The notes below the pieces were generated by a model. It was given only the letters and a program-made list of their open reading frames with translations. It was not told the DNA's origin and searched no databases. The translations under genes were made by a program, and so were the position numbers. This document shows, one piece after another, positions 15,998 through 24,634 of a stretch of DNA of 64,000 nucleotides. Source of the stretch: Sphingobacteriia bacterium RIFOXYC2_FULL_35_18 (lineage in GTDB: Bacteria > Bacteroidota > Bacteroidia > Chitinophagales > Chitinophagaceae); NCBI GenBank assembly GCA_001829005.1, contig MIAG01000002.1, forward strand, positions 688,837-752,836, written 5' to 3'. The stretch's first letter is position 1. Each line of letters begins with the position of its first letter.

Positions 15998-16795
15998 TTA
16001 TCCAGCTTTAAGATATTTTAAAGTCTCAGGACCCATTATCATTGAGATAAAAATACCTACAATACTAACGATTACTATAAACAAGATATATCCTAGTATA
16101 GTAAGAAGTAGAACCAATAAAGTTTTCCCAATGATGGTAAGGGTAGGTTTATCCGCATAGAATCCTTTGAAAAAAATAAAAATGATAAAAGGAACTGCTA
16201 ATAAAGAAATTTGGGTAATATAATAAAGCGTTGTAGGAGAACTTTCTCTAAGAACAAACATCAATGGATATACTACTAAAATGCTAAACAAGGTATAATA
16301 AGATAGTATATAAGCATTCATTACAACATGCTCATAATAATTATGGCCCCATTTTCTAAATGCGATTTTTGTTGTCAATGCAAAAAAAGGAACTAAGACC
16401 AACATCAGAATAGTAGTATAACTAGACAAAAATGTCATGAGGTCTCCCATGAACTTTGAATTAATATTTTTGTCGGCAAAATAAGCTCCTAGAATTTTAC
16501 TTAGATCCAATAGTTTAAAAGAGATAAAAGTAGAAATACCACTAAGCACAAAAATTAACAAGATAGGTTTATAATGATTTACACGATTCCCATCAATAAA
16601 TTCTTTTGCTGTTTTACCTGGGTTTTGAATTATTTTCTTGAGCGTATATAGTAGCCCTTTATTGGTGTGAAAAACAGTATACTGAATTTCGTCCCAAATA
16701 TATTTTTTATCGATTCGCTTGAATTTCTTTTGACCACAGTTTTCACAAAAGTTTACTTTAATTGTATTACTGCAATTGGGGCATATTTGATCCAT
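15998..16795 (-). CDS. DUF3667 family zinc-ribbon membrane protein
   Basis: A 265-residue protein beginning with a zinc ribbon, CPNC at residues 5-8 and CENC at 17-20, followed by the DUF3667 core (KTAKEFIDGNRVNHYKP) and about five transmembrane helices to the C terminus. The start is placed at ATG 16795, giving MDQICPNC, the usual beginning of the family. A longer frame reaching TTG at 16885 is rejected because its extra residues are not family-like. Function is unknown. It is downstream of the AraC-type regulator, separated by 86 bases. Confidence 0.82.
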   Translation of the reverse strand: MDQICPNCSNTIKVNFCENCGQKKFKRIDKKYIWDEIQYTVFHTNKGLLYTLKKIIQNPGKTAKEFIDGNRVNHYKPILLIFVLSGISTFISFKLLDLSKILGAYFADKNINSKFMGDLMTFLSSYTTILMLVLVPFFALTTKIAFRKWGHNYYEHVVMNAYILSYYTLFSILVVYPLMFVLRESSPTTLYYITQISLLAVPFIIFIFFKGFYADKPTLTIIGKTLLVLLLTILGYILFIVIVSIVGIFISMIMGPETLKYLKAG

Positions 16796-16881
16796 GAGAA
16801 GCTTTTTATAAAGGGAAGAAAGATTTTGACTAAAAATATAAAAAACTTTCAATATGTCTTTAAAAACATCAATCAGTAACC

Positions 16882-17442
16882 TCAAATATTCTGAATCGCA
16901 ATCCTTCTTCTTTCTTTTAAATTTTTAAAATGTGAAGGGGTTAACCCAGTTACTCTTTTGAATTGCGTTGATAAATGAGCAGCACTGCTATAATTCAACT
17001 TATACGATATTTCTGATATAGTATCTTCACCAAAAATGAGCAACTCTTTTACTCGTTCAATTTTTAGTGCAATCATGAACTGCTCAATGGTGGTAGACTC
17101 TACTTCAGAATAGAAATTGGCTAAATAGGTATAAGTAAGGTTTAATTCTTTTCGCAGCAGAACTGAAAACTTCATGTCTGGCTTTCCATCAGAATTGTAT
17201 ACATAATCAATCATGATTTGCCTTATTCTTTCAATTAATATGCCTTGTTTTTTCTCTAACAACTCTAATCCAGCTTTACGTAATTTTCCATTAAGAACAG
17301 ACTTGTCTTCTTCGGAAACATCTTGGTGTGTATCAATTTCGCCTAATTCAACTTTGTAAAAAGGGATTTTTAATTCTTCAAGAGCGTCTGTCACAACTAC
17401 TTTACAGCTAACACATGCCATGTTTTTTACGTAAATTTTCAT
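16882..17442 (-). CDS. AraC-family regulator with N-terminal metal-binding-like domain
   Basis: A 186-residue protein. The N terminus (about 1-70) looks like a truncated heavy-metal-associated domain, MKIYVKNMACVSC, with Cys10 and Cys13 in a CxxC pair. The C-terminal part (about 80-180) is an AraC double helix-turn-helix: ERVKELLIFGEDTISEIS, then LNYSSAAHLSTQFKRVTG and LTPSHFKNL. Such fusions are common in Bacteroidota, usually near copper or other metal genes, but no metal transporter is adjacent here. Direct regulation by a metal or thiol state is inferred. The 277 bases upstream hold repeated motifs that may be its operators. Confidence 0.85.
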   Translation of the reverse strand: MKIYVKNMACVSCKVVVTDALEELKIPFYKVELGEIDTHQDVSEEDKSVLNGKLRKAGLELLEKKQGILIERIRQIMIDYVYNSDGKPDMKFSVLLRKELNLTYTYLANFYSEVESTTIEQFMIALKIERVKELLIFGEDTISEISYKLNYSSAAHLSTQFKRVTGLTPSHFKNLKERRRIAIQNI

Positions 17443-17719
17443 AATATAATTTTGTGTTAAGCATGAACCTGCGACACTATTTATAGTGCATATTTTTTAC
17501 GCCGATATCAAAACAAAACGTTTGATAATTGCATCTTCATCTAAAGTTCAGGCTAATAATAGACCAATGGGTCTCGTGCAACATTTGTAATTGTGTTACA
17601 CAAAAATTTGATAATTGTCAGTCCGGCAATTGAGGCCGATAAAATTGTAGTTGTAATGTAGGCTTAATTAATCATAATAAATAATTAATTAATTAATCTT
17701 CAAACAATCGAATTGCTAA
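17443..17719. promoter_or_regulatory. Intergenic region with repeated TTTG(A)TAATTG motifs and a 13-bp palindrome
   Basis: The longest gene-free stretch in the window. It holds TTTGATAATTG at 17521-17531 and 17607-17617, a one-base-shorter copy TTTGTAATTG at 17584-17593, the palindrome TTGTGTTACACAA at 17591-17603, a small AGACC-AATG-GGTCT hairpin at 17561-17574 and an ATTA repeat at 17683-17697. It lies upstream of the AraC-type gene. Binding function is inferred only. Confidence 0.4.
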
Positions 17720-18028
17720 TTATTGTGTCGTTTTCTTAAAAAATAAATTGACCTTATCAATTTCAATGGCCAAATCAAAATCTTTTTGAGTTAAGCCTCC
17801 AGCGTCATGTGTTGTTAGAGAAATAAAAACTTTGTGATAGGTATTAGACCAACTTGGATGATGTTGTTGCTTTTCTGCTATTAAAGCTACTTCAGACATA
17901 AATGAAAATGCTTGATTAAAATTTTTAAACAAAAACTCTTTAATGATTGATTTCTCTACAAGAAACCAGGCAGCATCTATATTTTTCATTCTTTCACTTA
18001 TTTCTTCTTTATTGAGACATTTGATCAT
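17720..18028 (-). CDS. phhB: Pterin-4a-carbinolamine dehydratase
   Basis: A 102-residue cytoplasmic enzyme that dehydrates 4a-hydroxytetrahydrobiopterin during aromatic amino-acid hydroxylation; related proteins act in molybdopterin or folate side reactions. The catalytic signature is present: EKQQHHPSW (52-60, His56/His57) and the second histidine in TTHDAGGLT (72-80, His74). Length and motif order are typical. No phenylalanine hydroxylase is visible in the window. It follows the small membrane protein gene by 12 bases and probably shares its palindrome-controlled promoter. Confidence 0.92.
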   Translation of the reverse strand: MIKCLNKEEISERMKNIDAAWFLVEKSIIKEFLFKNFNQAFSFMSEVALIAEKQQHHPSWSNTYHKVFISLTTHDAGGLTQKDFDLAIEIDKVNLFFKKTTQ

Positions 18029-18040
18029 AGGAACTTGATT

Positions 18041-18220
18041 TTACGCTTTAACATGATTTCGAATTCGATTGATCAAAAAACCTGTCCACAAAAAGACCAA
18101 AACTCCCCGAAAGAATAGATTAAAATCATTTTTTTGTTGGTAAGCCTCAACCATTCCGTATATCCCCAGGATAACGGCACCAAAATAAAGAATGGTGAGT
18201 GGCCAAAATGGTTTTTTCAT
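18041..18220 (-). CDS. Small two-TM membrane protein
   Basis: A 59-residue protein, MKKPFWPLTILYFGAV onward, with two hydrophobic helices (about 6-24 and 37-53) and a basic tail (NRIRNHVKA). The frame extends upstream to an ATG at 18253, but that extension would be read through the 24-bp palindrome and is rejected; ATG 18220 is preferred. No family is recognised. It is first in a two-gene unit with phhB. Confidence 0.55.
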   Translation of the reverse strand: MKKPFWPLTILYFGAVILGIYGMVEAYQQKNDFNLFFRGVLVFLWTGFLINRIRNHVKA

Positions 18221-18222
18221 AA

Positions 18223-18246
18223 GACAATATAAATATTTATATTGTC
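18223..18246. promoter_or_regulatory. Perfect 24-bp palindrome between divergent start codons
   Basis: Bases 18223-18246 read identically on both strands (arms GACAATATAAAT and ATTTATATTGTC, no loop). The site sits between ATG 18220 (minus) and ATG 18264 (plus). The right arm contains TATATTG (18238-18244), a near match to the -7 box, 19 bases before ATG 18264, so a bound dimer would block that promoter. This is the strongest candidate operator in the window. Confidence 0.65.
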
Positions 18247-18263
18247 GATTCAAAACTTGCTAT

Positions 18264-19457
18264 ATGAATACAACTACCGGTATTAAATTATCGTTGATGA
18301 TGTTTCTACAGTACTTTATATGGAGTGCTTGGTATGTAACACTTGGAACTTATATGAGTGAACCCCCTTTAGGCGCATCTGGCATACAGATTGGAGCCAC
18401 TTACGGTGCATTGGCAATCGCTACCATGATTTCTCCCTTTTTTGTGGGCTTAATTGCAGATCGCTTTTTTGCAGCACAAAAAATTATGGGGGTCTTACAC
18501 GTATTGGGTGCAGGACTTTTATTTATGGCAACTAAAATTACTGATAGCAATATCTTTTATTGGACCATACTTTGTTACTCTCTTTTATACATGCCTACCA
18601 TCGCTTTAAGCAATAGCGTAGCTTTTTCTCAAATGACTGATCCTGGTAAGCAATTTCCTTGGATTCGCGTATTTGGAACCATTGGCTGGATCGTTGCTGG
18701 GGTTATGATAGGACAAATGGGCATTGAAAAGTCTGCAGATACTTTTTATATTGCTGCGGCTGTTTCTGCGGGATTAGGGCTGTTTAGTTTTATATTACCC
18801 AACACGCCTCCTAAGGCTCAAACTGCCGATGCTTCTTCAGCTTTAGGCACAGAGGCTTTTGTTTTGTTTAAGGATAAATCTTACTTAGTATTTTTTATAG
18901 CAGCCATTTTAATTTGTGTTCCACTATCCTTTTATTATGGTTTTGCCAATCCATTCTTAAATGAAATTGGATTCCCCAATGCAGCGTCTAAAATGACTTT
19001 AGGCCAGGTTTCTGAAGCGGTATTTATTTTAGCCATCCCATTGCTCTTCAATAGAATTGGGGTCAAGAATATGCTCATATTTGGTATGCTGGCTTGGGTA
19101 TTGCGTTATGTATTCTTTGCATACGGAAACACAGGTGATGCTAATTGGATGTTATATGCAGGTATAGTATTACATGGTATCTGTTATGATTTCTTTTTTG
19201 TAACTGGTTATATGTATACAGAGAAAAAAGCGGGTGAGAAAATTAAAAACGCTGCTCAAGGCTTATTTACTTTTGCTACTTATGGTTTAGGAATGGTAAT
19301 CGGAACAGGCTATTCAGGATATGTAGTAGATGGAGCTAAAACTACTACAGGTCATAACTGGATGAGCATTTGGATGGTTCCTGCCTATATTGCTGCAGCC
19401 GTTTTAGTATTCTTTATCATATTCTTCAAAGAGAAAAAATCAATTACTACCACTTAA
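18264..19457 (+). CDS. MFS transporter, nucleoside:proton symporter type
   Basis: A 397-residue, 12-helix major facilitator protein. The N-terminal MMFLQYFIWSAWYVTLGTYM is the signature of the nucleoside:H+ symporter (NHS) group that includes E. coli NupG/XapB, and the helix pattern continues to a basic C terminus. In Bacteroidota, members are often paired with Gfo/Idh/MocA oxidoreductases and may carry sugars or sugar derivatives instead of nucleosides. ATG 18264 is chosen over one at 18192, whose extension runs through the palindrome. The next gene starts 14 bases downstream. Confidence 0.87.
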   Translation: MNTTTGIKLSLMMFLQYFIWSAWYVTLGTYMSEPPLGASGIQIGATYGALAIATMISPFFVGLIADRFFAAQKIMGVLHVLGAGLLFMATKITDSNIFYWTILCYSLLYMPTIALSNSVAFSQMTDPGKQFPWIRVFGTIGWIVAGVMIGQMGIEKSADTFYIAAAVSAGLGLFSFILPNTPPKAQTADASSALGTEAFVLFKDKSYLVFFIAAILICVPLSFYYGFANPFLNEIGFPNAASKMTLGQVSEAVFILAIPLLFNRIGVKNMLIFGMLAWVLRYVFFAYGNTGDANWMLYAGIVLHGICYDFFFVTGYMYTEKKAGEKIKNAAQGLFTFATYGLGMVIGTGYSGYVVDGAKTTTGHNWMSIWMVPAYIAAAVLVFFIIFFKEKKSITTT

Positions 19458-19471
19458 TTAAAATAAATTCC

Positions 19472-20665
19472 ATGCAACGCATTGCCATGTTAGGTTCTGG
19501 CTTTATTGGCCGTTTTTATGCAGACTCTTTACAAGGTTATAGAAGTAGAGATTCTATTGTAAGTATTTATTCTAGAAGAGAGGAGAGTGCACGCAAATTT
19601 GCAGAAGATTATCAATGTCATCATTATACTACTGTAATGGAAGAAGCTATTGCAAGAGAGGATGTAGATATTGTTTGTATTGCACTTCCCAATAATTTAC
19701 ATGAAGCCGCGGTATTGCTTTGTTGCAAACACAAAAAAGCAGTAATGACTACTAAACCATTAGGTAGAAATGCAGCCGAAGCCAAGCGAATGTTAGAAGC
19801 TGTAGAAGCTGCTGGTATTTTCAATGGATATTTAGAAGACTTAGTGTATACGCCCAAATTCATAAAAGCCAATCAAAGCGTAAAAGAAGGAGCATTAGGA
19901 AGAATTTTGTGGGCTAAAAGCCGTGAAACTCACCCTGGCCCTCACAGTGAATGGTTCTGGGATATAGAACAAGCTGGTGGAGGTTGTATATTAGATTTGG
20001 GCTGTCATTGTGTAGAAATCACGCGTAGTTATATAGGAAAAGATATTAAACCAGTAGAAGTCATGTGTTGGGCTGATACGCAAGTAAAACCTATAGATGC
20101 AGAGGATCATGCCATTGGTTTGGTTAAATACGAAAACGGAGCCATTGGTCAGTTCGAAGTAAGTTGGACATTTAGAGGCGGATTGGATCTTAGAGATGAA
20201 GTAATGGGCACCGAAGGCACTATTTGGATTAACTCGTTTTTGCGCACCGGATTTGACATGTTTACTACTGGAAAAGGCGGAGATTATATTGCAGAGAAAG
20301 CCGAAAGCAATAGTGGTTGGTTATTCCCAGTAGGAGATGAACTAAATGAATTAGGCTACAACCATATGTTTATGGATATGTTTAATGCTTTAGAAAAAGG
20401 GGTTGCTCCAAAAGAAACTTTTTATGATGGCTATGTAGTAAATGCTATACTAGATGCCGCATATAAAAGTGCAAAGTCTAAAATATGGGAGCCTGTTCAA
20501 CTAGATATTTGGAGAGGACAAACTGGACTTAGCAAGGAGTCGCATTTGGTTTCCTATGATCAAGATCATTATCTAGTAAAAGAAGAGATGACCCATTATG
20601 GTGCCAAAAAACTTATCCTAAAGCATAAGACAACAGGTAAAATCACAGAACAACTTCTGAATTAA
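19472..20665 (+). CDS. Gfo/Idh/MocA-family NAD(P)-dependent oxidoreductase
   Basis: A 397-residue cytoplasmic dehydrogenase. The Rossmann domain opens with MLGSGFIGRFYADSL (5-19), and the family EKP-like active-site motif appears as TTKPLGRNAAEA near residues 90-101. The C-terminal alpha/beta domain contains GGGCILDLGCHCVEI, where the conserved DxGxH substrate-site motif is DLGCH. Enzymes of this family oxidise or reduce sugar hydroxyls. The 14-base spacing to the transporter suggests import and oxidation of one sugar-like substrate, whose identity is unknown. The start is ATG 19472; a longer frame overlaps the transporter and is rejected. The last 23 bases overlap the converging cmk gene. 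Confidence 0.88.
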   Translation: MQRIAMLGSGFIGRFYADSLQGYRSRDSIVSIYSRREESARKFAEDYQCHHYTTVMEEAIAREDVDIVCIALPNNLHEAAVLLCCKHKKAVMTTKPLGRNAAEAKRMLEAVEAAGIFNGYLEDLVYTPKFIKANQSVKEGALGRILWAKSRETHPGPHSEWFWDIEQAGGGCILDLGCHCVEITRSYIGKDIKPVEVMCWADTQVKPIDAEDHAIGLVKYENGAIGQFEVSWTFRGGLDLRDEVMGTEGTIWINSFLRTGFDMFTTGKGGDYIAEKAESNSGWLFPVGDELNELGYNHMFMDMFNALEKGVAPKETFYDGYVVNAILDAAYKSAKSKIWEPVQLDIWRGQTGLSKESHLVSYDQDHYLVKEEMTHYGAKKLILKHKTTGKITEQLLN

Positions 20666-21335
20666 TTTTTTCGTTTACCCATTGGAGAGCGGTTTTCAAC
20701 TGCTCTTCTCTGGTTAAATGACTATTGTCTAAAACCACTGCATCATCCGCTTTTCTTAGAGGGCTAAACTCTCTGGTACTATCAATTTCATCTCGCATAG
20801 CTAAATTAGCCTGAACTTCTTCTTTGGTAATACCCGGATTCTTTGCAGATAATTCTAAATACCTTCTAGCTACTCGAATAGCTGGGTCTGCTGTTACAAA
20901 TATTTTTAATTCAGCCTTAGGGAATACAGTTGTTCCAATATCTCTGCCATCCATAACAATCCCTTTCTGCAAACCCATTTTTTGTTGCTGAGCTACTCCA
21001 AATTCTCGCACAAATTGATTAGCAGCTACATCACTTACCAGATTGCTTATACGCATTTCGCGTATTTCATTTTCTACATTCCGCCCATTCAATAATATAT
21101 CACTAGTTCCTGTTGATTCGTTATAATCAAATTCCAAGTTGATATGCTTCAACGCCTCTTGTACTGCTGTATCATTAGTATAATCAATAGCATGTTCTAT
21201 AAAATATAAGGTGATGGCCCTATACATGGCTCCACTGTCAATAAACACGTAATTAAGTGCCCTGGCCATTTGTTTAGCCAGGGTACTTTTTCCACAGGAA
21301 GAATATCCATCAAGGGTAATAATAATTTTTTTCAT
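20643..21335 (-). CDS. cmk: Cytidylate kinase
   Basis: Phosphorylates CMP and dCMP with ATP in the cytoplasm. The 230-residue protein has the P-loop GYSSCGKST (10-18), then IDSGAMYRAIT for nucleotide binding, GRDIGTTVFP (the monophosphate-binding loop) and the R-x-RR-YLEL lid, all in canonical order. It is monocistronic, with its own TACCTTTG box 15 bases before the ATG. Its 3' end overlaps the converging oxidoreductase gene by 23 bases. Confidence 0.95.
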   Translation of the reverse strand: MKKIIITLDGYSSCGKSTLAKQMARALNYVFIDSGAMYRAITLYFIEHAIDYTNDTAVQEALKHINLEFDYNESTGTSDILLNGRNVENEIREMRISNLVSDVAANQFVREFGVAQQQKMGLQKGIVMDGRDIGTTVFPKAELKIFVTADPAIRVARRYLELSAKNPGITKEEVQANLAMRDEIDSTREFSPLRKADDAVVLDNSHLTREEQLKTALQWVNEKINSEVVL

Positions 21336-21350
21336 AAATATCTCTTACCA

Positions 21351-21358
21351 CAAAGGTA
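21351..21358 (-). promoter_or_regulatory. -7 box TACCTTTG for cmk
   Basis: CAAAGGTA on the plus strand is TACCTTTG on the minus strand, an exact TAnnTTTG match, 15 bases before the cmk start codon. Transcription would start very close to the ATG, giving a very short leader. Confidence 0.6.
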
Positions 21359-21359
21359 A

Positions 21360-21911
21360 TTAAGAAGGCAATACTACTGTATCAATTACATGAATCACCC
21401 CGTTACTTTGGTATACATTAGCAATGGTTACTGTAGACACTCCACCTTTTTCGTCCGTTAAAATTAATTTCTTCCCTTTCATGGTGGCTTTTAAAATGCC
21501 GCCAGATACTGTTTTTAAAGTAGCTGAACCATTACCTTCTTTAATTAAAGTAGCAATAGCGCTCGCATCCAATTTACCAGCAATAACATGGTAAGTCAAA
21601 ATTTTTGTAAGCGTAGCTTTGTTCTCTGGTTTTACTAATGATTCAACCGTTCCGACTGGTAATTTTCCAAATGCCGTATTGGTGGGAGCAAAAACGGTAA
21701 ATGGTCCTGCACTCTGCAAAGTTTCTACCAGTCCTGCTGCTTTTACAGCGGCAACTAGTGTAGTGTGATCTGCTGAATTAACTGCATTAGCTACAATATT
21801 CTTAGATGGATACATAGGTGCCCCACCTACTTCAACAGTTTTTTCACTCATTTGAGCAGTAGCAACATTCACTAATAAAGCGGAAGCAATAACAAAGAAA
21901 ACTTTTTTCAT
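21360..21911 (-). CDS. Secreted fasciclin (FAS1) domain protein
   Basis: A 183-residue exported protein: signal peptide MKKVFFVIASALLVNVATAQ, then a single FAS1 domain (about 45-183). The conserved segments H1 (GPFTVFAPTNTAFGKLP) and H2 (ANVYQSNGVIHVIDTVVLP) are both visible, with the YHVIAGKL motif between them. FAS1 domains mediate adhesion or polysaccharide contacts at the surface; the ligand here is unknown. It lies 25 bases beyond the cmk start in the same direction, though cmk has its own -7 box. Confidence 0.92.
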   Translation of the reverse strand: MKKVFFVIASALLVNVATAQMSEKTVEVGGAPMYPSKNIVANAVNSADHTTLVAAVKAAGLVETLQSAGPFTVFAPTNTAFGKLPVGTVESLVKPENKATLTKILTYHVIAGKLDASAIATLIKEGNGSATLKTVSGGILKATMKGKKLILTDEKGGVSTVTIANVYQSNGVIHVIDTVVLPS

Positions 21912-21980
21912 AAATCTGATTTAAAATTGATTGATTAATTTTTACAGATTCATTTACGAAGAAAGATTCAAGATGGATTG

Positions 21981-22883
21981 TTAAGGAAAATAAAAAAGGT
22001 TGGGGTAATCTGAAATAATTCCATCCACACCCAATGCACGCAACTTTTTCATAGTCGCTAAATCATTCACTGTCCAAGGAACCAGTTTCATTCCCTTCAA
22101 TTTGCAGGCATTCACTAATTCTTCATTTACCAAACTGTGGTGAGGACTATATGCAGTTGGTGTAAAGCCCAATTCCTGCAATTGTTCAGTTAATGATTTT
22201 TTGTTGTAATCCTCAATTAATAAAACCGTTGATATAGAAGGATACTGTTGATGCAAGTATTGTAATGTTCTAATATCAAAAGACTGAATCGTAACTCTAT
22301 CTTCTATTTTTTTATGTTTAATTACAGCCACTAATAAATCAACAAAGGCTTTTGGACTTGGATGGTATTTATTATCTGTGGCTGGTTGCGACTTCGTTTC
22401 AATATTATAAAAAGGTAATGGCTTATTCTTTGATAAGGCATATTGATCTGCCGCTTCAATTACGTCTAATAATAATGGCTTATACGCAGCCATCTTTTGC
22501 TGTTGAGGAAACCGAGGATTCCCTCTTAAGCCAATATCATACCTTTGAGTAGCTGCATAGTGCATGGTATAAATATTCAACTGTTTTTCTTCTTCTTTGG
22601 TCACTATTGTGCCATCCGGCTTAGTAGTGATTTCATGATTAAAAAAAGGTTCATGACTTAGTAGCACTTGTTTGTCTGCTGTAATTACTGCATCCATTTC
22701 TAGAGTAACAGCTCCCAAATCTATTGCTTTGTACATGGCAGGAATGGTATTTTCAGGTACCAAACCTCGAGCACCCCTATGGCCTTGCCAGTCAAAAGCA
22801 GTTAAATTATTTTGTTGATTCATTTTAGAACTGGTACAGCCGTATAAAAAAACCATACCGCTGATGATAAAAATATTTTTCAT
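21981..22883 (-). CDS. Glycerophosphodiester phosphodiesterase, lipoprotein
   Basis: Hydrolyses glycerophosphodiesters to glycerol-3-phosphate and an alcohol, here probably in the periplasm. The 300-residue protein starts with a lipoprotein signal (FLYGC, lipidated Cys16). The GDPD signature follows: GHRGARGLVPENTIPA (34-49, catalytic His and Arg), LEMDAVITAD with metal-binding Glu/Asp, and LSHEP with the second catalytic His. The C-terminal GVDGIISDYPN is the usual barrel end. It starts 11 bases after the PaiB-like gene, so the two form one transcript. Confidence 0.92.
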   Translation of the reverse strand: MKNIFIISGMVFLYGCTSSKMNQQNNLTAFDWQGHRGARGLVPENTIPAMYKAIDLGAVTLEMDAVITADKQVLLSHEPFFNHEITTKPDGTIVTKEEEKQLNIYTMHYAATQRYDIGLRGNPRFPQQQKMAAYKPLLLDVIEAADQYALSKNKPLPFYNIETKSQPATDNKYHPSPKAFVDLLVAVIKHKKIEDRVTIQSFDIRTLQYLHQQYPSISTVLLIEDYNKKSLTEQLQELGFTPTAYSPHHSLVNEELVNACKLKGMKLVPWTVNDLATMKKLRALGVDGIISDYPNLFYFP

Positions 22884-22893
22884 GAAAGAAGTA

Positions 22894-23514
22894 TTATTTA
22901 TTCAATCTTAATTTCATTTCTTCAGCAGCTAGTTGTTCCTCTGTTGAGCCATTAGCTAATGTTTGAATAATATTTTTTTGAATATTAATTGGTTTATTTT
23001 GACTCCATTTAAATACGTGTTGCAATTGAGTCACTTCAATTTCAAATGCTACGATGGCTTTCATATTCGATTGGATATACTCTTCAGTCATATGTTTGAA
23101 TTGCGAAGGAGATGCGGCATCCTTCTCATATTTAGCCGTTAAGCTTTTAAGCATTATATATAACGCATCATCCCCCAAAAAATGGATAATGCCAGTTGCA
23201 TGAACTGCAGAATAATTCCAAGTACTAGCGGTGTTTTGAGGCTCATAATGTTGAGCACTTACATAACTGTGTGGACCATGAAATACAGCCAATACATTTT
23301 TGTTGTTTTCAAAAGCAATCGTATGTGCTTGTTTACGCATAATATGCGCCTGCAAAAAAAGTTGATTTCCGCGTAAATCAATCATAACGGGCACATGCGT
23401 AGCTACAGGGAATCCATCCACCCCAATACCACAAATAGTAGCAAATGAATTGGATTCCATAAAAGCCAATATATCTGCTTGTTCTGCTGTAGAAAAATGA
23501 TTGGTTAAATACAT
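22894..23514 (-). CDS. FMN-binding negative transcriptional regulator (PaiB-like)
   Basis: A 206-residue cytoplasmic flavin-binding split-barrel protein of the PaiB group. The MYLTNHFS start, FATICGIGVDGFPVATHVP and the FHGPHSYVSAQHYE motif followed by TWNYSAVHATG are diagnostic. Bacillus PaiB represses sporulation and degradative enzymes, but many homologues may simply be flavin reductases or heme/FMN-binding proteins. No DNA-binding helix-turn-helix is visible. It is the first gene of a pair with the phosphodiesterase. Confidence 0.88.
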   Translation of the reverse strand: MYLTNHFSTAEQADILAFMESNSFATICGIGVDGFPVATHVPVMIDLRGNQLFLQAHIMRKQAHTIAFENNKNVLAVFHGPHSYVSAQHYEPQNTASTWNYSAVHATGIIHFLGDDALYIMLKSLTAKYEKDAASPSQFKHMTEEYIQSNMKAIVAFEIEVTQLQHVFKWSQNKPINIQKNIIQTLANGSTEEQLAAEEMKLRLNK

Positions 23515-23545
23515 TGTAGTTGCAATGTACCACTAATTTGAAAAT

Positions 23546-24634
23546 TTAAAAGCTAACTGCCAATGCTGTTAACGCAGTAAATAAATTTTGTGTGGGCAAA
23601 TTGCCCTGCTTAGTAAAAATAAAGTCTCTACTTTGTAATTGCTTTATTTCTGTACGCCAGAATAAATGCTTGTTAATAGCATAGTCTACATTCAAAGAAA
23701 TGCCTTTTACCCTAAACCCTTGAGGAGTTCCTGTGGAAATCATTACCCCATTTGCATCTTGGTAGGATTCTGTTCTTAACGCAAACTTCATATTGTCATT
23801 AGCAGCATATTGCAGCATCAAAACTGGGGTATACCAAATGAGTCCTTGGTTGTTGGTTTGCTGTAATCCAATATCAAATCCCCCTATTAATCCTATCCGG
23901 TTACTCCATTGATAAATGGCATAGAAATTATGAAAATAACGCATTACGCCACTAATGCCTGCAGTTGGGTTACCAATAAATAAGCTACTATTAATAGTCC
24001 ATTTACTAGTAGGTTTATATTGAATCTGGTGACCAAAAGATGGGCTCTTATTGCCTTTTAGCAGTTGAATACGTTGCCAACCAGTTAGAAGTAAGGCACT
24101 CATAACCCATTTTTCATTCGGCGATGTATAAGACAATTTTACACCTGTTTCAAAATAAGGGGAATTATCTGCTGCTATGCTTCTGCTCAAGGTCCAGCAA
24201 TCTTTTCCAATGGCACTTTCGAAACCGATATGCGAACTAAATACACCTGCATCTACCCATAAATTAGCTTTCCTGCTTAATTTCCATCCAATATTAGCCT
24301 CTAATAACTGCTTATACAAGCCATTCTCTCCGGCATAATTGGCGCGCATATAAGAGCCAAATGCCAAGCCTAAGTTTACTCTTATACTTTCCTTTTTAAA
24401 TGCAGCTTTTACGAAAGCTAAGTTTATACTAAGCAGCTTATTCTTGTCATGACTGTAAACAAATGGAACATCATTATTGGTTACAGGTCCTTTGGTATTA
24501 TGCTGATAGTAGAATTCGGCATAACCACTCAATTGAATGGCACTGGTTTTCTGTAATGGCATTATAGAATCATTGGGTTGAGCTACAACCACTAAACATA
24601 AACACCATCCAATTATGGTGATCAACCATTTCAT
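23546..24634 (-). CDS. BBP2-type outer-membrane beta-barrel porin
   Basis: A 362-residue outer-membrane protein with signal peptide (MKWLITIIGWCLCLVVVAQ) and alternating amphipathic strands. SAIQLSGYAEFYYQHN marks the first strand, and GVFSSHIGFESAIGKDCWTLSRS is the characteristic porin-2 segment. The C terminus LTALAVSF provides the aromatic end needed for barrel insertion. Cargo unknown. Its ATG follows the mrp stop without an intervening base, which suggests coupled translation although the functions appear unrelated. Confidence 0.78.
   Translation of the reverse strand: MKWLITIIGWCLCLVVVAQPNDSIMPLQKTSAIQLSGYAEFYYQHNTKGPVTNNDVPFVYSHDKNKLLSINLAFVKAAFKKESIRVNLGLAFGSYMRANYAGENGLYKQLLEANIGWKLSRKANLWVDAGVFSSHIGFESAIGKDCWTLSRSIAADNSPYFETGVKLSYTSPNEKWVMSALLLTGWQRIQLLKGNKSPSFGHQIQYKPTSKWTINSSLFIGNPTAGISGVMRYFHNFYAIYQWSNRIGLIGGFDIGLQQTNNQGLIWYTPVLMLQYAANDNMKFALRTESYQDANGVMISTGTPQGFRVKGISLNVDYAINKHLFWRTEIKQLQSRDFIFTKQGNLPTQNLFTALTALAVSF

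Noticed and set aside
15918..16160. 80-residue plus-strand frame over the porin/DUF3667 junction
   Set aside because: Mostly antisense to the DUF3667 gene and AT-driven; no start context or motif.
17683..17697. ATTA tandem repeat as a functional repeat or CRISPR-like unit
   Set aside because: Short low-complexity AT run; no repeat-spacer structure anywhere in the window.
18192..18263. N-terminal extension of the MFS gene to ATG 18192
   Set aside because: It reads through the 24-bp palindrome and covers the neighbouring gene's start; ATG 18264 gives the normal family start.
19370..19471. Upstream extension of the Gfo/Idh/MocA gene
   Set aside because: Overlaps the transporter coding region and lacks homology to the family; ATG 19472 gives the Rossmann start.
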